Of a DNA stretch of 40,889 bases, positions 23,462-34,777 are shown piece after piece. This stretch comes from Planctomycetota bacterium (GTDB lineage Bacteria; Planctomycetota; Planctomycetia; Pirellulales; UBA1268): assembly GCA_014238855.1 (NCBI GenBank), contig JABAAH010000022.1, forward strand, positions 1-40,889, read 5' to 3'. Under the pieces are notes generated by a model that was not told where the DNA came from, did no database searches, and was given only the letters and a program-made list of their open reading frames with translations. The translations under genes and the position numbers were made by a program. Within the stretch, counting starts at the first letter, position 1, and each line of letters opens with the position of its first letter.

Positions 23462-24580
23462 ATGGACATGCACGAAGACGCAAACGCCCTTGGCATTTCA
23501 GCAATTTCGGTACATCGACCAAACTGGATACTCAACAATGCGTGGTTTGGTGAAACCATGCCAAGAAAATTCAGCCGTCACACCGGCATCGAATCGCGAG
23601 CGATTTCATTAGAAGACGAAGTGACAATGGGGGTGCGGGTCGTTCGCAAACTGCAGGCAGAGACTGGCTGCAACCTAGCCGACTGCCGGGGAATTTTATT
23701 TGCTTCCCCCTCTTTTCTACCACCAGTAATTGCTGATCGATTTCTTGAACAGTCCCAGGCTCGATACGAACGATTGCAACATGCTGCCCGACAGTTAACA
23801 AAGCGTCTTAATGTGCCACACCTGAGAACCCTTGGAATTAACTGGTTTTGTTGTGGCTACAGCCGATCCCTAAGTCTTATTCAAAAACGTTGGGCTCCGC
23901 GCCTCGGCCTACAAAAAAATGAGTTTCTACTAGTTGTGGCTGCAAGTAGAATCAGTCGGATCACAGACTACAGTTGTAGCCAAACTGCAGGACTCTTCGG
24001 CGACATGGCCTCAGCAACTCTTCTTGCACCTCTCGCAAGTCGACGATATCCAGCGCACTTCGAACTCGTGCACGCAGACGCTCGGCGAGAAAAAATTGAG
24101 AAATCTGCTTTTAATTTTGAAAGGCGGACAAATGTACCAATACCATTACCGAATGGTGGGGTTACCCACGCAGATAAACGTATCGTTTACACACTCGACG
24201 GAATGGCAATTGCGGAGACCGCTCCACGTCAGATGTCGGCTGCCGTTGCGTCAGCACTCGAAGCCTCAAATCTTTCTGGTGCTGACGTCGACTACGTTGT
24301 CCCCCACCAAGCAGGTACTGGCATTGTTCGCTTCACAGGCATGAAACTTGAAGAGTACGGCATCGGTGGGGAACTCATTAATGGACTGACCGAGCGAGCA
24401 GGTAATGTAAGCGCGTGCTCAGTTCCATTCGCTCTCCGAGAAACATGGGACCGACTCAGCGGTATTATTGCCTGCCCAACAGCTGCCGTCGGAAGTCCCG
24501 GAAAACCAGAAGTCCTTCGTGGATGCGTACTCTTGAAGTCTACTCCGTACCACGAATTACGTCGCACTCAAGCAGCTTAA
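23462..24580 (+). CDS. FabH/KAS III-like thiolase-fold enzyme
   Basis: About 372 residues. A longer frame opens with TTG at 23414, but the family begins near ALGISAISVHRPNWIL, so I chose the ATG at 23462. The Cys-His-Asn triad of 3-oxoacyl-ACP synthase III is complete, numbering from 23414: Cys146 in NWFCCGYSRS, His298 in VVPHQAGTG and Asn331 in AGNVSACSVPFAL. FabH condenses acetyl-CoA with malonyl-ACP; the diverged active-site surroundings (FCCG instead of AACSG) and distance from other fab genes suggest a specialised condensing enzyme, for instance for an unusual acyl chain (inference). It ends 13 bases from the convergent phosphorylase gene. Confidence 0.75.
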   Translation: MDMHEDANALGISAISVHRPNWILNNAWFGETMPRKFSRHTGIESRAISLEDEVTMGVRVVRKLQAETGCNLADCRGILFASPSFLPPVIADRFLEQSQARYERLQHAARQLTKRLNVPHLRTLGINWFCCGYSRSLSLIQKRWAPRLGLQKNEFLLVVAASRISRITDYSCSQTAGLFGDMASATLLAPLASRRYPAHFELVHADARREKIEKSAFNFERRTNVPIPLPNGGVTHADKRIVYTLDGMAIAETAPRQMSAAVASALEASNLSGADVDYVVPHQAGTGIVRFTGMKLEEYGIGGELINGLTERAGNVSACSVPFALRETWDRLSGIIACPTAAVGSPGKPEVLRGCVLLKSTPYHELRRTQAA

Positions 24581-24593
24581 AATTTCATCCTGC

Positions 24594-26819
24594 TCAACGG
24601 TGATTCATGTCACACGACAAACCGCCTGCCGCAGGAACATAACAGTTCTTGGCGTAGTCCATGACCATTCGGTGTGCACTGAATCTCCATGCTAATGATG
24701 AAATTGAGTTCATCATCATCTTGATCCACTCGCGAGGAAGACCGTCCGCGTCTCTTTCATAGAATAGCGGGACGACTTGGTTCTCAAGGACGTCAAACAA
24801 TGCTTCTCCATCCCGCTGGTCAAGGACGTCATCTTGAGCGTGGGTTTCTCCTCGACCAATTGCAAAGCCATTCCGTCCATCAAATGCTTCGGCCCACCAG
24901 CCATCTAAAATTGAACAATTCAGACCACCGTTGAGAACAACTTTCTGGCCGCTTGTACCGGAGGCTTCCAATGGCCGTCTCGGGTTGTTAAGCCACACAT
25001 CAACACCCTGAATAAGATGTCGGCACACATTGATATCGTAATCTTCAATAAAGACAATTCTTCCCGCCACCTTTGCATCGTGCCGGAGATTTGCAATCTT
25101 TTGTATGAGTGCTTTCCCGGGGTCATCTGCCGGATGGGCTTTTCCTGCAAAGATGATCTGAATAGGTCTGCTGCTGTCAGTGACTAACTCATGGAGCCGA
25201 TCGATCTGTGAGAGAAATAGTGCTGCTCTCTTATACGTTGCAAAACGCCTCGCGAATCCAATCGTAAGCACATTGGGATCAAGAACTGTTCGAGCTGCTT
25301 CAACTGAATCCTTGCTTTCTTCGCGCCGGTTGCATTGCCTTGTTACTCGCCGGCGAACAAATTGGAGCAAAAGATTTTTTAGAGCGTTGTGGGTTTCCCA
25401 TAGTTCTCCTGGATCAACATCGTATATTTTCTGCCACACGTCTGGTTCACCCATACGATCAACCCACCCCGATGGAAATAGGCGATTGTAAAGCTGTAGC
25501 ATCTGCCACGACAGCCAACTCTGAACATGCACACCATTTGTTATGTGCCCAATAGGCACTTCTTCCTCAACCCGAGAAGGCCAAAGCTCTGACCACATCC
25601 GTCGACTTACATGACCATGGAGAGCACTCACCGCGTTTGCACGACGCGACAACTTCAGCCCCAGTACCGTCATGCAAAATGGTTCCTCCTCGTTGTGAGT
25701 TTCAACACGTCCAAACGACATAAGATGGTCATGCGAGATGCCGAGAACATCTCGAGTTGGGCCAAGGTGCTCCTCGATCAGCCCACTGTCGAAACGGTCA
25801 TGGCCAGCTGGTACAGGCGTGTGGGTTGTAAAAACAGTCTGCCTCGCCACATGACTCACTGATTCATCAAATGAGTATCCATCTCGTTCCATGCGGCCAC
25901 GTACAGCTTCGAGTGTTGCGAATGCCGAGTGACCTTCATTGAGGTGATACACGCCGGGAACAATCCCAAGGGACCGAATCGCCTTGACCCCGCCGATACC
26001 TAAGACCATTTCCTGTCGAATCCGTGTCCTCGTATCGCCACCATACAGTCGGCTCGTTAGCTCACGATCCTCAGGATCATTCCCATCGATATCGCAGTCC
26101 AACAGAAAAAGATTCGCACGACCGACTGCCATTCGCCAAACTTTCGCATGTATTGGGCCAGACCGTGTATCAACCGTAACTGTAATAGAAAGACCCTGTA
26201 CGTTCGTGGCAGGCTCTATGGGCAAGAGATCGACTCGAGAATCCAAGTACTCCTCATGTTGGTATCCGTTAACATCCAGCTGTTGCCTGAAATAACCTTG
26301 ATTGTAAAACAGTCCAACAGCAACGAGAGGAATACCAAGGCCACTCGCGCTCTTTACATGGTCACCCGCGAGAACACCGAGTCCTCCAGAGTAAATCGGC
26401 ACTGATTCATGAATACCAAACTCTGCTGAGAAATATACAACTGGCTTCGACCCTAGTACTCCTGCGTGTACATTGCTCCAGGTAGAATCAGCCGTGAGAT
26501 ATTCTTTCAGCCGCCTATGTGCCTGATTAATTCGACTGTATAACACCAGTTCAGCTGCACGAGATTCGAGGCGTTCTGGAGTAAATTCTGCCAGCAGAGC
26601 AATAGGATTATGATCTAACTGCCTCCAACGGATTGGATCCAGATCTCGAAATAGATTCGTTACTTCCGGATGCCAACTCCACCAAAGATTTTGAGCCAAT
26701 GTTGTACATTTTGCGTAAAGTGACTGAGGAGATAGTTCATCTAAAGCAAGCGTTTGCTGAGCCCTACTTGAGGCATTCGTTTCTGCTTTGTGACCAATGG
26801 CTGTGTCGTTGCGACTCAT
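24594..26819 (-). CDS. glgP: Alpha-glucan (glycogen) phosphorylase
   Basis: About 741 residues from the ATG with GGAG seven bases upstream; a longer GTG-started frame (26858) has no support. It belongs to the shorter alpha-glucan phosphorylase branch: LAQNLWWSWHPE near the start, VVYFSAEFGIHESVPIYSGGLGVLAGDHVKSASGLG, YHLNEGHSAFATLE, HITNGVH, and the pyridoxal-phosphate site EASGTSGQKVVLNGG (Lys639 in the longer numbering) then SILDGWWAEAF. It cleaves alpha-1,4-glucan with phosphate to glucose-1-phosphate in the cytoplasm. No other glycogen genes are nearby. It is divergent from the acyl-CoA dehydrogenase-like gene. Confidence 0.93.
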   Translation of the reverse strand: MSRNDTAIGHKAETNASSRAQQTLALDELSPQSLYAKCTTLAQNLWWSWHPEVTNLFRDLDPIRWRQLDHNPIALLAEFTPERLESRAAELVLYSRINQAHRRLKEYLTADSTWSNVHAGVLGSKPVVYFSAEFGIHESVPIYSGGLGVLAGDHVKSASGLGIPLVAVGLFYNQGYFRQQLDVNGYQHEEYLDSRVDLLPIEPATNVQGLSITVTVDTRSGPIHAKVWRMAVGRANLFLLDCDIDGNDPEDRELTSRLYGGDTRTRIRQEMVLGIGGVKAIRSLGIVPGVYHLNEGHSAFATLEAVRGRMERDGYSFDESVSHVARQTVFTTHTPVPAGHDRFDSGLIEEHLGPTRDVLGISHDHLMSFGRVETHNEEEPFCMTVLGLKLSRRANAVSALHGHVSRRMWSELWPSRVEEEVPIGHITNGVHVQSWLSWQMLQLYNRLFPSGWVDRMGEPDVWQKIYDVDPGELWETHNALKNLLLQFVRRRVTRQCNRREESKDSVEAARTVLDPNVLTIGFARRFATYKRAALFLSQIDRLHELVTDSSRPIQIIFAGKAHPADDPGKALIQKIANLRHDAKVAGRIVFIEDYDINVCRHLIQGVDVWLNNPRRPLEASGTSGQKVVLNGGLNCSILDGWWAEAFDGRNGFAIGRGETHAQDDVLDQRDGEALFDVLENQVVPLFYERDADGLPREWIKMMMNSISSLAWRFSAHRMVMDYAKNCYVPAAGGLSCDMNHR

Positions 26820-26977
26820 GGTGTAACTCCAGGTGAGGGACGGAGATGGGTAGGGCACCAGTCAGGGATTCTTAGTATATCGTGTCATGACAGACCTGCT
26901 GACGCAGTCTTTGTGGGAGCAAATCGGTACAATCAAACTGCTATACCGCAGCGAATTCGTGTATAAACGAGTTCATA

Positions 26978-28048
26978 ATGACGTTCTTCCCTCCGCCTTT
27001 TCCGACTAGTTCCTCATTGGCAGAACTTTGTGAGGAAATCAAAACCATTGGTGCTTACACCAGAGAGGTAGGCCCTTGGAAAAGCGGTGCCCTTTCAAAA
27101 ATTGCCGCTCACGGTGGCCTTGCGGGCTGGATTCAAAAAGATGATGGCGGAACAGAGGCTTCTGAAAAAGCAATTATGGAGCTTCTCATCGCCGTTGCAT
27201 CTAACTGCCTTACGACTGCACTAGCACTCACGCAATGGGTAAGCGCAGTACGAATTTTGTCTCGCGCAAGCCAAGAAACACGAATACGGTTTCTTCCAGA
27301 ACTTGCTGCAGGCCAACAGTTTACAACTGTTGGTATTTCTCAACTCACGACGAGCCAACGACACCTTGATAGTCCCGTCCTTACCGCTACACAGATAAAT
27401 AATAAATGGTCCCTGATGGGCCGATGCCCATGGGTTACTGGCGCTGACAGCGTTGCTACCCTTGTTACGGGCGCGATATCGATAAACTCTAAAAAGACAC
27501 AGGCAACTCCACATTTTTTTGTCCTTGAAACCAATAGTTCTGGTGTAAAAATTGGGCCACCAATGGAACTGCTTGCACTGACAGGCAGCCGAACATCGAG
27601 TATTGAACTAGAACACGTCTCACCGGTGGCTGAAATTGCGTCAAAACATGAATCGGGTCCTCAAACCGGAGGACTTGGAACAACTGCCTTAGCCATAGGA
27701 AGCACCCGAGCATCTCTTGCGATACTTGAACAAGAATCACTCCGAAGAGGTCAGCTAAAACCAATTTTCGAAGAACTTGAAAAAGAAGTTGCTGTCATTG
27801 AATCAATGCTCTTCCAATTTGCTGAGAAAGGAATTGATACTCAAAAGCGAAATCTTCTACGCCAACGAGCCAATACCCTTGTGACGCGCACGGCTCAAGC
27901 TGCCCTCACCGCATCGAAAGGCGCTGGTTTCGTAAAAGGCCATCCAGCCGAGCACCTCATTCGTGAGTCCATGTTTTACCTCGTATGGAGCTGCCCACAG
28001 TCCGTTACCGAGTCTCTTCTCTGCGACTTTGCAGGTCTTGAAAAGTAG
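26978..28048 (+). CDS. Acyl-CoA dehydrogenase-like flavoprotein
   Basis: 356 residues, slightly short for the family. The pattern of acyl-CoA dehydrogenases is present: an N-terminal helical part with HGGLAGWIQKDDGGTEAS, then ALTQWVSAVRILSRASQETRIRFLPELAAGQQFTTVGISQLT, the beta domain WSLMGRCPWVTGADSVATLVTGA, and C-terminal helices with KGAGFVKGHPAEHLIRESMFYLVWS. I cannot place the catalytic Glu with confidence, so it may be a diverged member acting on another substrate. Reaction expected: FAD-dependent oxidation of an acyl thioester. There is only a weak GAG before the ATG. It stands alone. Confidence 0.75.
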   Translation: MTFFPPPFPTSSSLAELCEEIKTIGAYTREVGPWKSGALSKIAAHGGLAGWIQKDDGGTEASEKAIMELLIAVASNCLTTALALTQWVSAVRILSRASQETRIRFLPELAAGQQFTTVGISQLTTSQRHLDSPVLTATQINNKWSLMGRCPWVTGADSVATLVTGAISINSKKTQATPHFFVLETNSSGVKIGPPMELLALTGSRTSSIELEHVSPVAEIASKHESGPQTGGLGTTALAIGSTRASLAILEQESLRRGQLKPIFEELEKEVAVIESMLFQFAEKGIDTQKRNLLRQRANTLVTRTAQAALTASKGAGFVKGHPAEHLIRESMFYLVWSCPQSVTESLLCDFAGLEK

Positions 28049-28307
28049 TCGAGTATTTAGCTGATAAATCAGCCACCGACTTATCGTTGCTGAAAACACA
28101 TGTGCTGTCCTTTATCACCATCGTCTCAAAGTTCACTAAACCTCCCACGTTTCGCTTTTTAACCAGAAAACGAACTTGTCACGAAACAGCTCAACATGAA
28201 CACTCTCAAGTTATGGAATATGCGGAGCACAGAAAGAATCCTGACACAGGGTTTTCGGATTACTTTCTCGGCTGAAACCTCTCCAGTTAGATTGTCCGTC
28301 GGTAGTA

Positions 28308-29333
28308 ATGAATGCACCTCGCTCAATAGTGATTGTCAAACTATCTGCCATCGGTGACGTCATCCATGGAATTCCTACCGCTGTTGCACTCAAGCAATCA
28401 TTTCCAGATTCCACTATTAGCTGGGTTGTCGAGGGACGTTCAGCAGATGTTCTTGCGGGTCACAACGCCGTAGATCATCTATTTCGACTCCCAAGAGGTT
28501 GGCTCAAATCTTTTAAGCAGGTCCTTCACCTTCGGCAGCAGTTGAGAAGATTTCAAGCTGATGCAGTAATCGATTTACAAGGACTATTGAAAAGTAGTGT
28601 TGTAACGTTTCTTTCAGGCAGTCGATTACGCATTGGTCATGCAAAACCAGAATCACGTGAAGGTGCATGGCTTACTTACACCGACCCAATTGTCTCTGGG
28701 TCAGAACACGTCGTAGAAAGAAACCTTGATCTTCTCCGTCCCCTTGGAATTAAAAAAAATTCCTTTGGATTTGACATGCCAACCTGGCCAGTAAGCCAAC
28801 AACGTATTGAAAAATGGCTCAGTCAGCTTCAATTTCAAGCCCAACCAATTATTATTAACCCTGGCGCAGGATGGATATCAAAGCGATGGCCGCCGGATCG
28901 ATTTGCAACTTTTGCAAAAGCTGTGTGGCAGAAACACAGGGTGGAATCATTAGTTGTCTGGGGAGGATCGTCTGAGGAGAAAATCGCAAAAGAGATCGTT
29001 GAAAAAGCAGGACGAGGTACAACACTAGCGCCCGCTACAACTCTGCAAGACCTTGGTGAACTCTGCCGGAAAGCCCGGCTGTTTATTTCCGGAGATACTG
29101 GTCCGCTTCACCTAGCAGCTGCCGTAGGCACACCTTGCGTCGGCCTATTTGGTCCTGTTCCGGCTGCAAGAAACGGCCCTTATGGGAATAAACATATAGT
29201 CATTGAACCTCCTCCCGCAGTCCGGCCACACTGGAAAGACCGAAAAACGGATACAGAGTCAATGGCCGCAATAACAGTGGAACAGGTACTCGCGGCAGTT
29301 GAATCTGGACTTCGTCGCACAAACGCGGCCTGA
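28308..29333 (+). CDS. Glycosyltransferase family 9 (heptosyltransferase-like)
   Basis: 341 residues with the GT9 layout. The N-terminal Rossmann domain opens IVIVKLSAIGDVIHGIPTAVAL, with VIDLQGLLKSSVV in the middle. The C-terminal donor-binding domain has INPGAGWISKRWPPDRFATFA, VVWGGSSEEKIAKEI and FISGDTGPLHLAAAVGTPCVGLFGP. It is closest in pattern to WaaC-type heptosyltransferase I, which adds heptose to the lipopolysaccharide core at the inner membrane. Acceptor and sugar cannot be told from the sequence. It is followed 30 bases later by the small membrane protein gene and ligA, so the three may be co-transcribed. Confidence 0.85.
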   Translation: MNAPRSIVIVKLSAIGDVIHGIPTAVALKQSFPDSTISWVVEGRSADVLAGHNAVDHLFRLPRGWLKSFKQVLHLRQQLRRFQADAVIDLQGLLKSSVVTFLSGSRLRIGHAKPESREGAWLTYTDPIVSGSEHVVERNLDLLRPLGIKKNSFGFDMPTWPVSQQRIEKWLSQLQFQAQPIIINPGAGWISKRWPPDRFATFAKAVWQKHRVESLVVWGGSSEEKIAKEIVEKAGRGTTLAPATTLQDLGELCRKARLFISGDTGPLHLAAAVGTPCVGLFGPVPAARNGPYGNKHIVIEPPPAVRPHWKDRKTDTESMAAITVEQVLAAVESGLRRTNAA

Positions 29334-29363
29334 TCGATTTGACTGAGCAGCTATACTGATAGG

Positions 29364-31708
<2,345 letters not shown>

Positions 31709-31710
31709 GT

Positions 31711-32652
31711 TTAACTCTTACCCGAATCCCGATCGTCAACGAGGCGTTCTTCTTCGAGAAGTTGGGTCAATGGAATTGTCATAACGGCCATCACTACGCC
31801 CCACAAGGGACAGGACGTCAACACACCGACAATTGGCCAGATCACAAGACCCGCTCGAGCAATAACTTTCTGCGTCGATGCGAACCAAATCCCACCGATC
31901 ACTAATGCCTCCCATAATATGATGCCATGCGTGAGGGCATTGCATACATATTCAGACTGCAGCAGGAGATCCGTGGTATCAAACAATCTGCCTGGCTTTC
32001 GTGTCGCTATCCACCATACGGCAGTGCCGTTCCACCAGACATCACCTTTGAGTTGAGAAAGAAGAGCAGCCCCAGAAATAACCGCTGCATGCACTTGTAG
32101 GAGTCCTACCGAAATACGCGAACGCACACGAAATCGAGGTAAATGCCAACCAAACTTCCTGTGCAGCATTGCATCAACAGAGAAGTGTTCTCCCGAGGCA
32201 CCAATGACCAGGCACCATAGAAGCACAGCCACGCCATCATCTGCAGGACCGGCTAACATCGGACCTCGATGAAGAAGTGACGCCCAACCGAGAGCAGCAA
32301 GAAGCGATGTGACCGGGGTTACAAAGCCAATAGTGAGTAGAATGAAAAGAAAGACAAGACCATAAAAAGTGCCTGTGACAGCAGCGTTTGTCGCACACAC
32401 ATCAAATATTGAAAAAGCAAAGGGTGATCGCCAAGGGGTCACAGAATCAACAGGCAACCACCCCAAAGGGCCGAACCAGTCGAGAAGATCAATTGCGTAG
32501 CTCGCACACAAAAGCAACCCGAGCACACCTGTCACAATTCGTACAACTGCAAGTGACTTTCCAGCCGCGGGTTGAAACCAATAACCTTCCCATGCCCGGC
32601 CAATCGTAGCACCTAAACTCTGATCAACCGAACGAATATCTGATTCGCTCAT
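31711..32652 (-). CDS. HTTM-like (vitamin K carboxylase-like) membrane protein
   Basis: 313 residues with six or more hydrophobic helices. The N-terminal SLAVVRIVTGVLGLLL and DWFGPLGWLPVD, then LFILLTIGFVTPVTSLLAALGWASLLHRGP and LWCLVIGASGEHFSVDAML, match the HTTM fold shared with gamma-glutamyl carboxylases. LLQVHAAVISGAALLSQLKGDVWWNGTAVWW is also typical. Bacterial HTTM proteins are mostly uncharacterised. AGGTGG lies upstream of the ATG. Its start overlaps the stop of the upstream gene by four bases, so the two are translationally coupled and probably work together. Confidence 0.75.
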   Translation of the reverse strand: MSESDIRSVDQSLGATIGRAWEGYWFQPAAGKSLAVVRIVTGVLGLLLCASYAIDLLDWFGPLGWLPVDSVTPWRSPFAFSIFDVCATNAAVTGTFYGLVFLFILLTIGFVTPVTSLLAALGWASLLHRGPMLAGPADDGVAVLLWCLVIGASGEHFSVDAMLHRKFGWHLPRFRVRSRISVGLLQVHAAVISGAALLSQLKGDVWWNGTAVWWIATRKPGRLFDTTDLLLQSEYVCNALTHGIILWEALVIGGIWFASTQKVIARAGLVIWPIVGVLTSCPLWGVVMAVMTIPLTQLLEEERLVDDRDSGKS

Positions 32653-33275
32653 TCTGCACCACCTTCTTGCGAGACAACTGGTGCCATTTCCCGACGAGAC
32701 TCACTTTTTATGAGCTGAATGTCGTTATCGTCTATTCTACGTATTCGAGCCTGATAAAGCACAATAGGTGCCGGGGCGTTTATCGGCGCCTGTCTTTCGG
32801 GACGGGGCAGAACAAGAATTCGCAGATCAATATCATCACTTTCACAAACTGTAAAAGCTGCCTCTGAAAACCCTGCCGGCAAAATCCCCTCTCTCGTGAG
32901 ATCCTCTTCACTGGCAATAGCTGAATGAAGTAATCGCTGCCAACGAATTGATTCACCGGTACGCACACTTGGTCGAGACATTGTGATCCAACCAGCGTCA
33001 CCATGCCTCCGTAATTCAAGATAGTGTGTCGCATCCGTTTGTTGTCCATACGTAAAAAAATGATCAAATCCAAGATCAAGCCATGGCGAGACCTTCCAGA
33101 ATGAAAAAAGTTTCTCCTTCACTACACCAAGCAGCAAAGAGGAACCGCTTTCGGTATTACACGCAACAGAGAGACCAAGACCAATGAAATAAATGACCAG
33201 AACAAGAGTTGCTAAGGCTCGCGATATTTCTCCCCAACAATGACTTTTAAAAGGTTTGGGTTGCGATGGAAACAT
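32649..33275 (-). CDS. Hypothetical partner of the HTTM protein
   Basis: 208 residues with one N-terminal membrane helix at about 19-38 (RALATLVLVIYFIGLGLSVA). The rest is probably outside the membrane and contains FWKVSPWLDLGFDHFFTYGQQTDATHYLELRRHGDAGW, TGESIRWQRLLHSAIASEED and a beta end IVLYQARIRRID. It sits directly upstream of the HTTM gene with a four-base overlap. HTTM genes are often followed or preceded by such single-helix proteins, so a two-component complex is inferred. No ribosome site is seen. Confidence 0.6.
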   Translation of the reverse strand: MFPSQPKPFKSHCWGEISRALATLVLVIYFIGLGLSVACNTESGSSLLLGVVKEKLFSFWKVSPWLDLGFDHFFTYGQQTDATHYLELRRHGDAGWITMSRPSVRTGESIRWQRLLHSAIASEEDLTREGILPAGFSEAAFTVCESDDIDLRILVLPRPERQAPINAPAPIVLYQARIRRIDDNDIQLIKSESRREMAPVVSQEGGAE

Positions 33276-33403
33276 GAGGTACGTCCGGCTTTGAAGCTAT
33301 GTGCGTAGAACCAACGCATCTAGTCTGCTTCACTCCCACCCCTCGCACCAGAGCTGGACATATTTTTCATGAAACACTTTCACCCCGCACTCTAACTATC
33401 ACG

Positions 33404-33432
33404 TTGACACTGATAGAACCGGGGGCTAGATT
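33404..33432 (+). promoter_or_regulatory. Sigma-70-type promoter of tRNA-Ala
   Basis: A perfect TTGACA (33404-33409) is followed after 17 bases by TAGATT (33427-33432), which matches the -10 consensus at four of six positions including the key first, second and last. Transcription would start near 33440, giving a leader of about 58 nt before the tRNA. A GC-rich run right after the first hexamer lies in the spacer. Confidence 0.6.
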
Positions 33433-33497
33433 TTAAGAGTTCAGAGGTCTGAACCCGCTCGTTTTTGAGTGGAATTTTGTGAGCGAATACCTTTCGA

Positions 33498-33570
33498 GGG
33501 GGATTAGCTCAGTTGGGAGAGCGTCTGGCTGGCAGCCAGAAGGTCAGGGGTTCGAGCCCCCTATCCTCCA
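33498..33570 (+). tRNA. tRNA-Ala(GGC)
   Basis: A 73-nt cloverleaf. The acceptor GGGGGAT pairs with ATCCTCC and includes the G3-U70 wobble that alanyl-tRNA synthetase requires. The D arm is GCTCAGTTGGGAGAGC, the anticodon stem TCTGG/CCAGA, the loop CTGGCAG (anticodon GGC) and the T arm has GGGGTTCGAGCCCC. The discriminator is A. CCA is not encoded. Confidence 0.97.
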
Positions 33571-33653
33571 CTTTAACTTGCTCACAAATGAAGATTTCCA
33601 TGCGTCAATGAAAACTTCACAAATAAAAAGCACTGCTGGCTGTTGAGTAACTC

Positions 33654-34604
33654 ATGAATCGGCAGGTAAGCTCCTCTGACATAGCATGGCAAGACGGTAA
33701 TTTTCTACCTCGCAGTCAACTCTCTATTTCGCCAAGCGATGCCGGCTTTGTACTCGGTGCTACGGTCACTGAACAACTGCGGACAATTCAAGGTAAACTT
33801 TTTTGTGCTGATGCCCATGCTGAAAGATTATCAAACTCACTTCGCGACGTGGGCATAACCCCGTACGAAACAATAACGACAATATTTTCAGCGGCTGATC
33901 ATGTCGCCAAACATAATCACCAGCTACTCACTAAGGGTGGAAAATCCTCCGACAATGACCTTGGTGTCATTATCTTCATAACACCCGGTCTCCTAGCCTC
34001 TCAGAATAGTGGGCTGCCTGGAAAACCATCGGTAACTATCCACACATTTCCACTCGCGTTTAACTTATGGGCGGATGCTTATGAATCTGGCACAAGTCTT
34101 CGCTGTGTTACCGTTCGGCAAGTCCCAAAAGAATGCTGGTCAATTACTGCAAAGGTACGTAGTCGATTACACTACTTTCTTGCCGAACAAGAAGCTTTTG
34201 CTTATGAAAAAGGATCTAGGCCTCTCTTGGCTCATGCAGATGGACGTATTAGTGAAACATCTACTGCCAATATCGCTACCTTGCATGGGAGAACTATAGT
34301 CACTCCCCCACAAGAAGACGCCCTGCCTGGAATCAGCATGGAGTACCTGAAAAGCTTGTCAAAAAATGCTGGACTTCAATGGGAAACACATTCGTTTACT
34401 CGAGAAAATGTACTATCAGCTGATGAAGTTTTCTTGACAAGTACGCCCTGGTGTATCCTCGCTGTAACCAAGCTCGACGGGGAGTTAATCGGCGGCCAGA
34501 ACGCCCCCGGCCCCATCTTTCGTAGGCTGCTTGGTGCGTGGTCTGCAAACGTAGGTCTCAATCTCTCAAAGCAGGCTTTACACCTAAAAAAACCAGTGGA
34601 ATGA
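33654..34604 (+). CDS. Class IV aminotransferase (BCAT/aminodeoxychorismate lyase family)
   Basis: 316 residues of the fold-type IV pyridoxal-phosphate family. It has a family-like opening (WQDGNFLPRSQLSISPSDAGFVLGATVTEQLRT), the Schiff-base Lys167 in SITAKVRSRLHYFLAEQEA, the Glu201 site in ISETSTANIATL, and the phosphate-binding region TIVTPPQEDALPGISMEYL. Members are branched-chain aminotransferases, D-amino-acid aminotransferases and 4-amino-4-deoxychorismate lyases; sequence alone does not decide which. There is no ribosome site beyond a weak TTGAG. It lies between the tRNA and the rhodopsin, with a 173-bp gap before the latter that contains an independent leader, so shared transcription is not certain. 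Confidence 0.8.
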   Translation: MNRQVSSSDIAWQDGNFLPRSQLSISPSDAGFVLGATVTEQLRTIQGKLFCADAHAERLSNSLRDVGITPYETITTIFSAADHVAKHNHQLLTKGGKSSDNDLGVIIFITPGLLASQNSGLPGKPSVTIHTFPLAFNLWADAYESGTSLRCVTVRQVPKECWSITAKVRSRLHYFLAEQEAFAYEKGSRPLLAHADGRISETSTANIATLHGRTIVTPPQEDALPGISMEYLKSLSKNAGLQWETHSFTRENVLSADEVFLTSTPWCILAVTKLDGELIGGQNAPGPIFRRLLGAWSANVGLNLSKQALHLKKPVE

Positions 34605-34720
34605 AGTATTTACGTCGCCTGAAACGAGTCGATTGGCTGGGGTGTCAGATTTTTTTCAGACGCTATTATTTTTTATATGTAAGTTATGATAAAAATCGTT
34701 TGGATTGGTACCGTAACTTA

Positions 34721-34752
34721 GAGGGGCATTGCTAGTGTTCAGCAGGCCTCTC
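34721..34752 (+). promoter_or_regulatory. Stem-loop in the rhodopsin mRNA leader
   Basis: GAGGGGCATTGCT (34721-34733) pairs with AGCAGGCCTCTC (34741-34752) around the loop AGTGTTC, with one G-U pair, one mismatch and one bulge. It lies 13 bases before the AAGGAG ribosome site, which itself stays outside the stem. AT-rich DNA with TATGAT (34685-34690) lies upstream, but no matching -35 hexamer is visible. It could protect or regulate the rhodopsin mRNA (inference). Confidence 0.4.
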
Positions 34753-34777
34753 AAACGCAATTTACAAGGAGTTTTAG

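Larger units (their letters stand above)
33276..33653. other. 378-bp intergenic region containing tRNA-Ala
   Basis: Apart from the tRNA and its promoter I see no gene. The first 125 bases must contain the promoter of the minus-strand HTTM pair, but no clear hexamers stand out there. Confidence 0.5.

Noticed and set aside
28060-28073. Terminator after the acyl-CoA dehydrogenase-like gene
   Set aside because: GCTGATAAATCAGC leaves a stem of only five pairs and no U-run follows.
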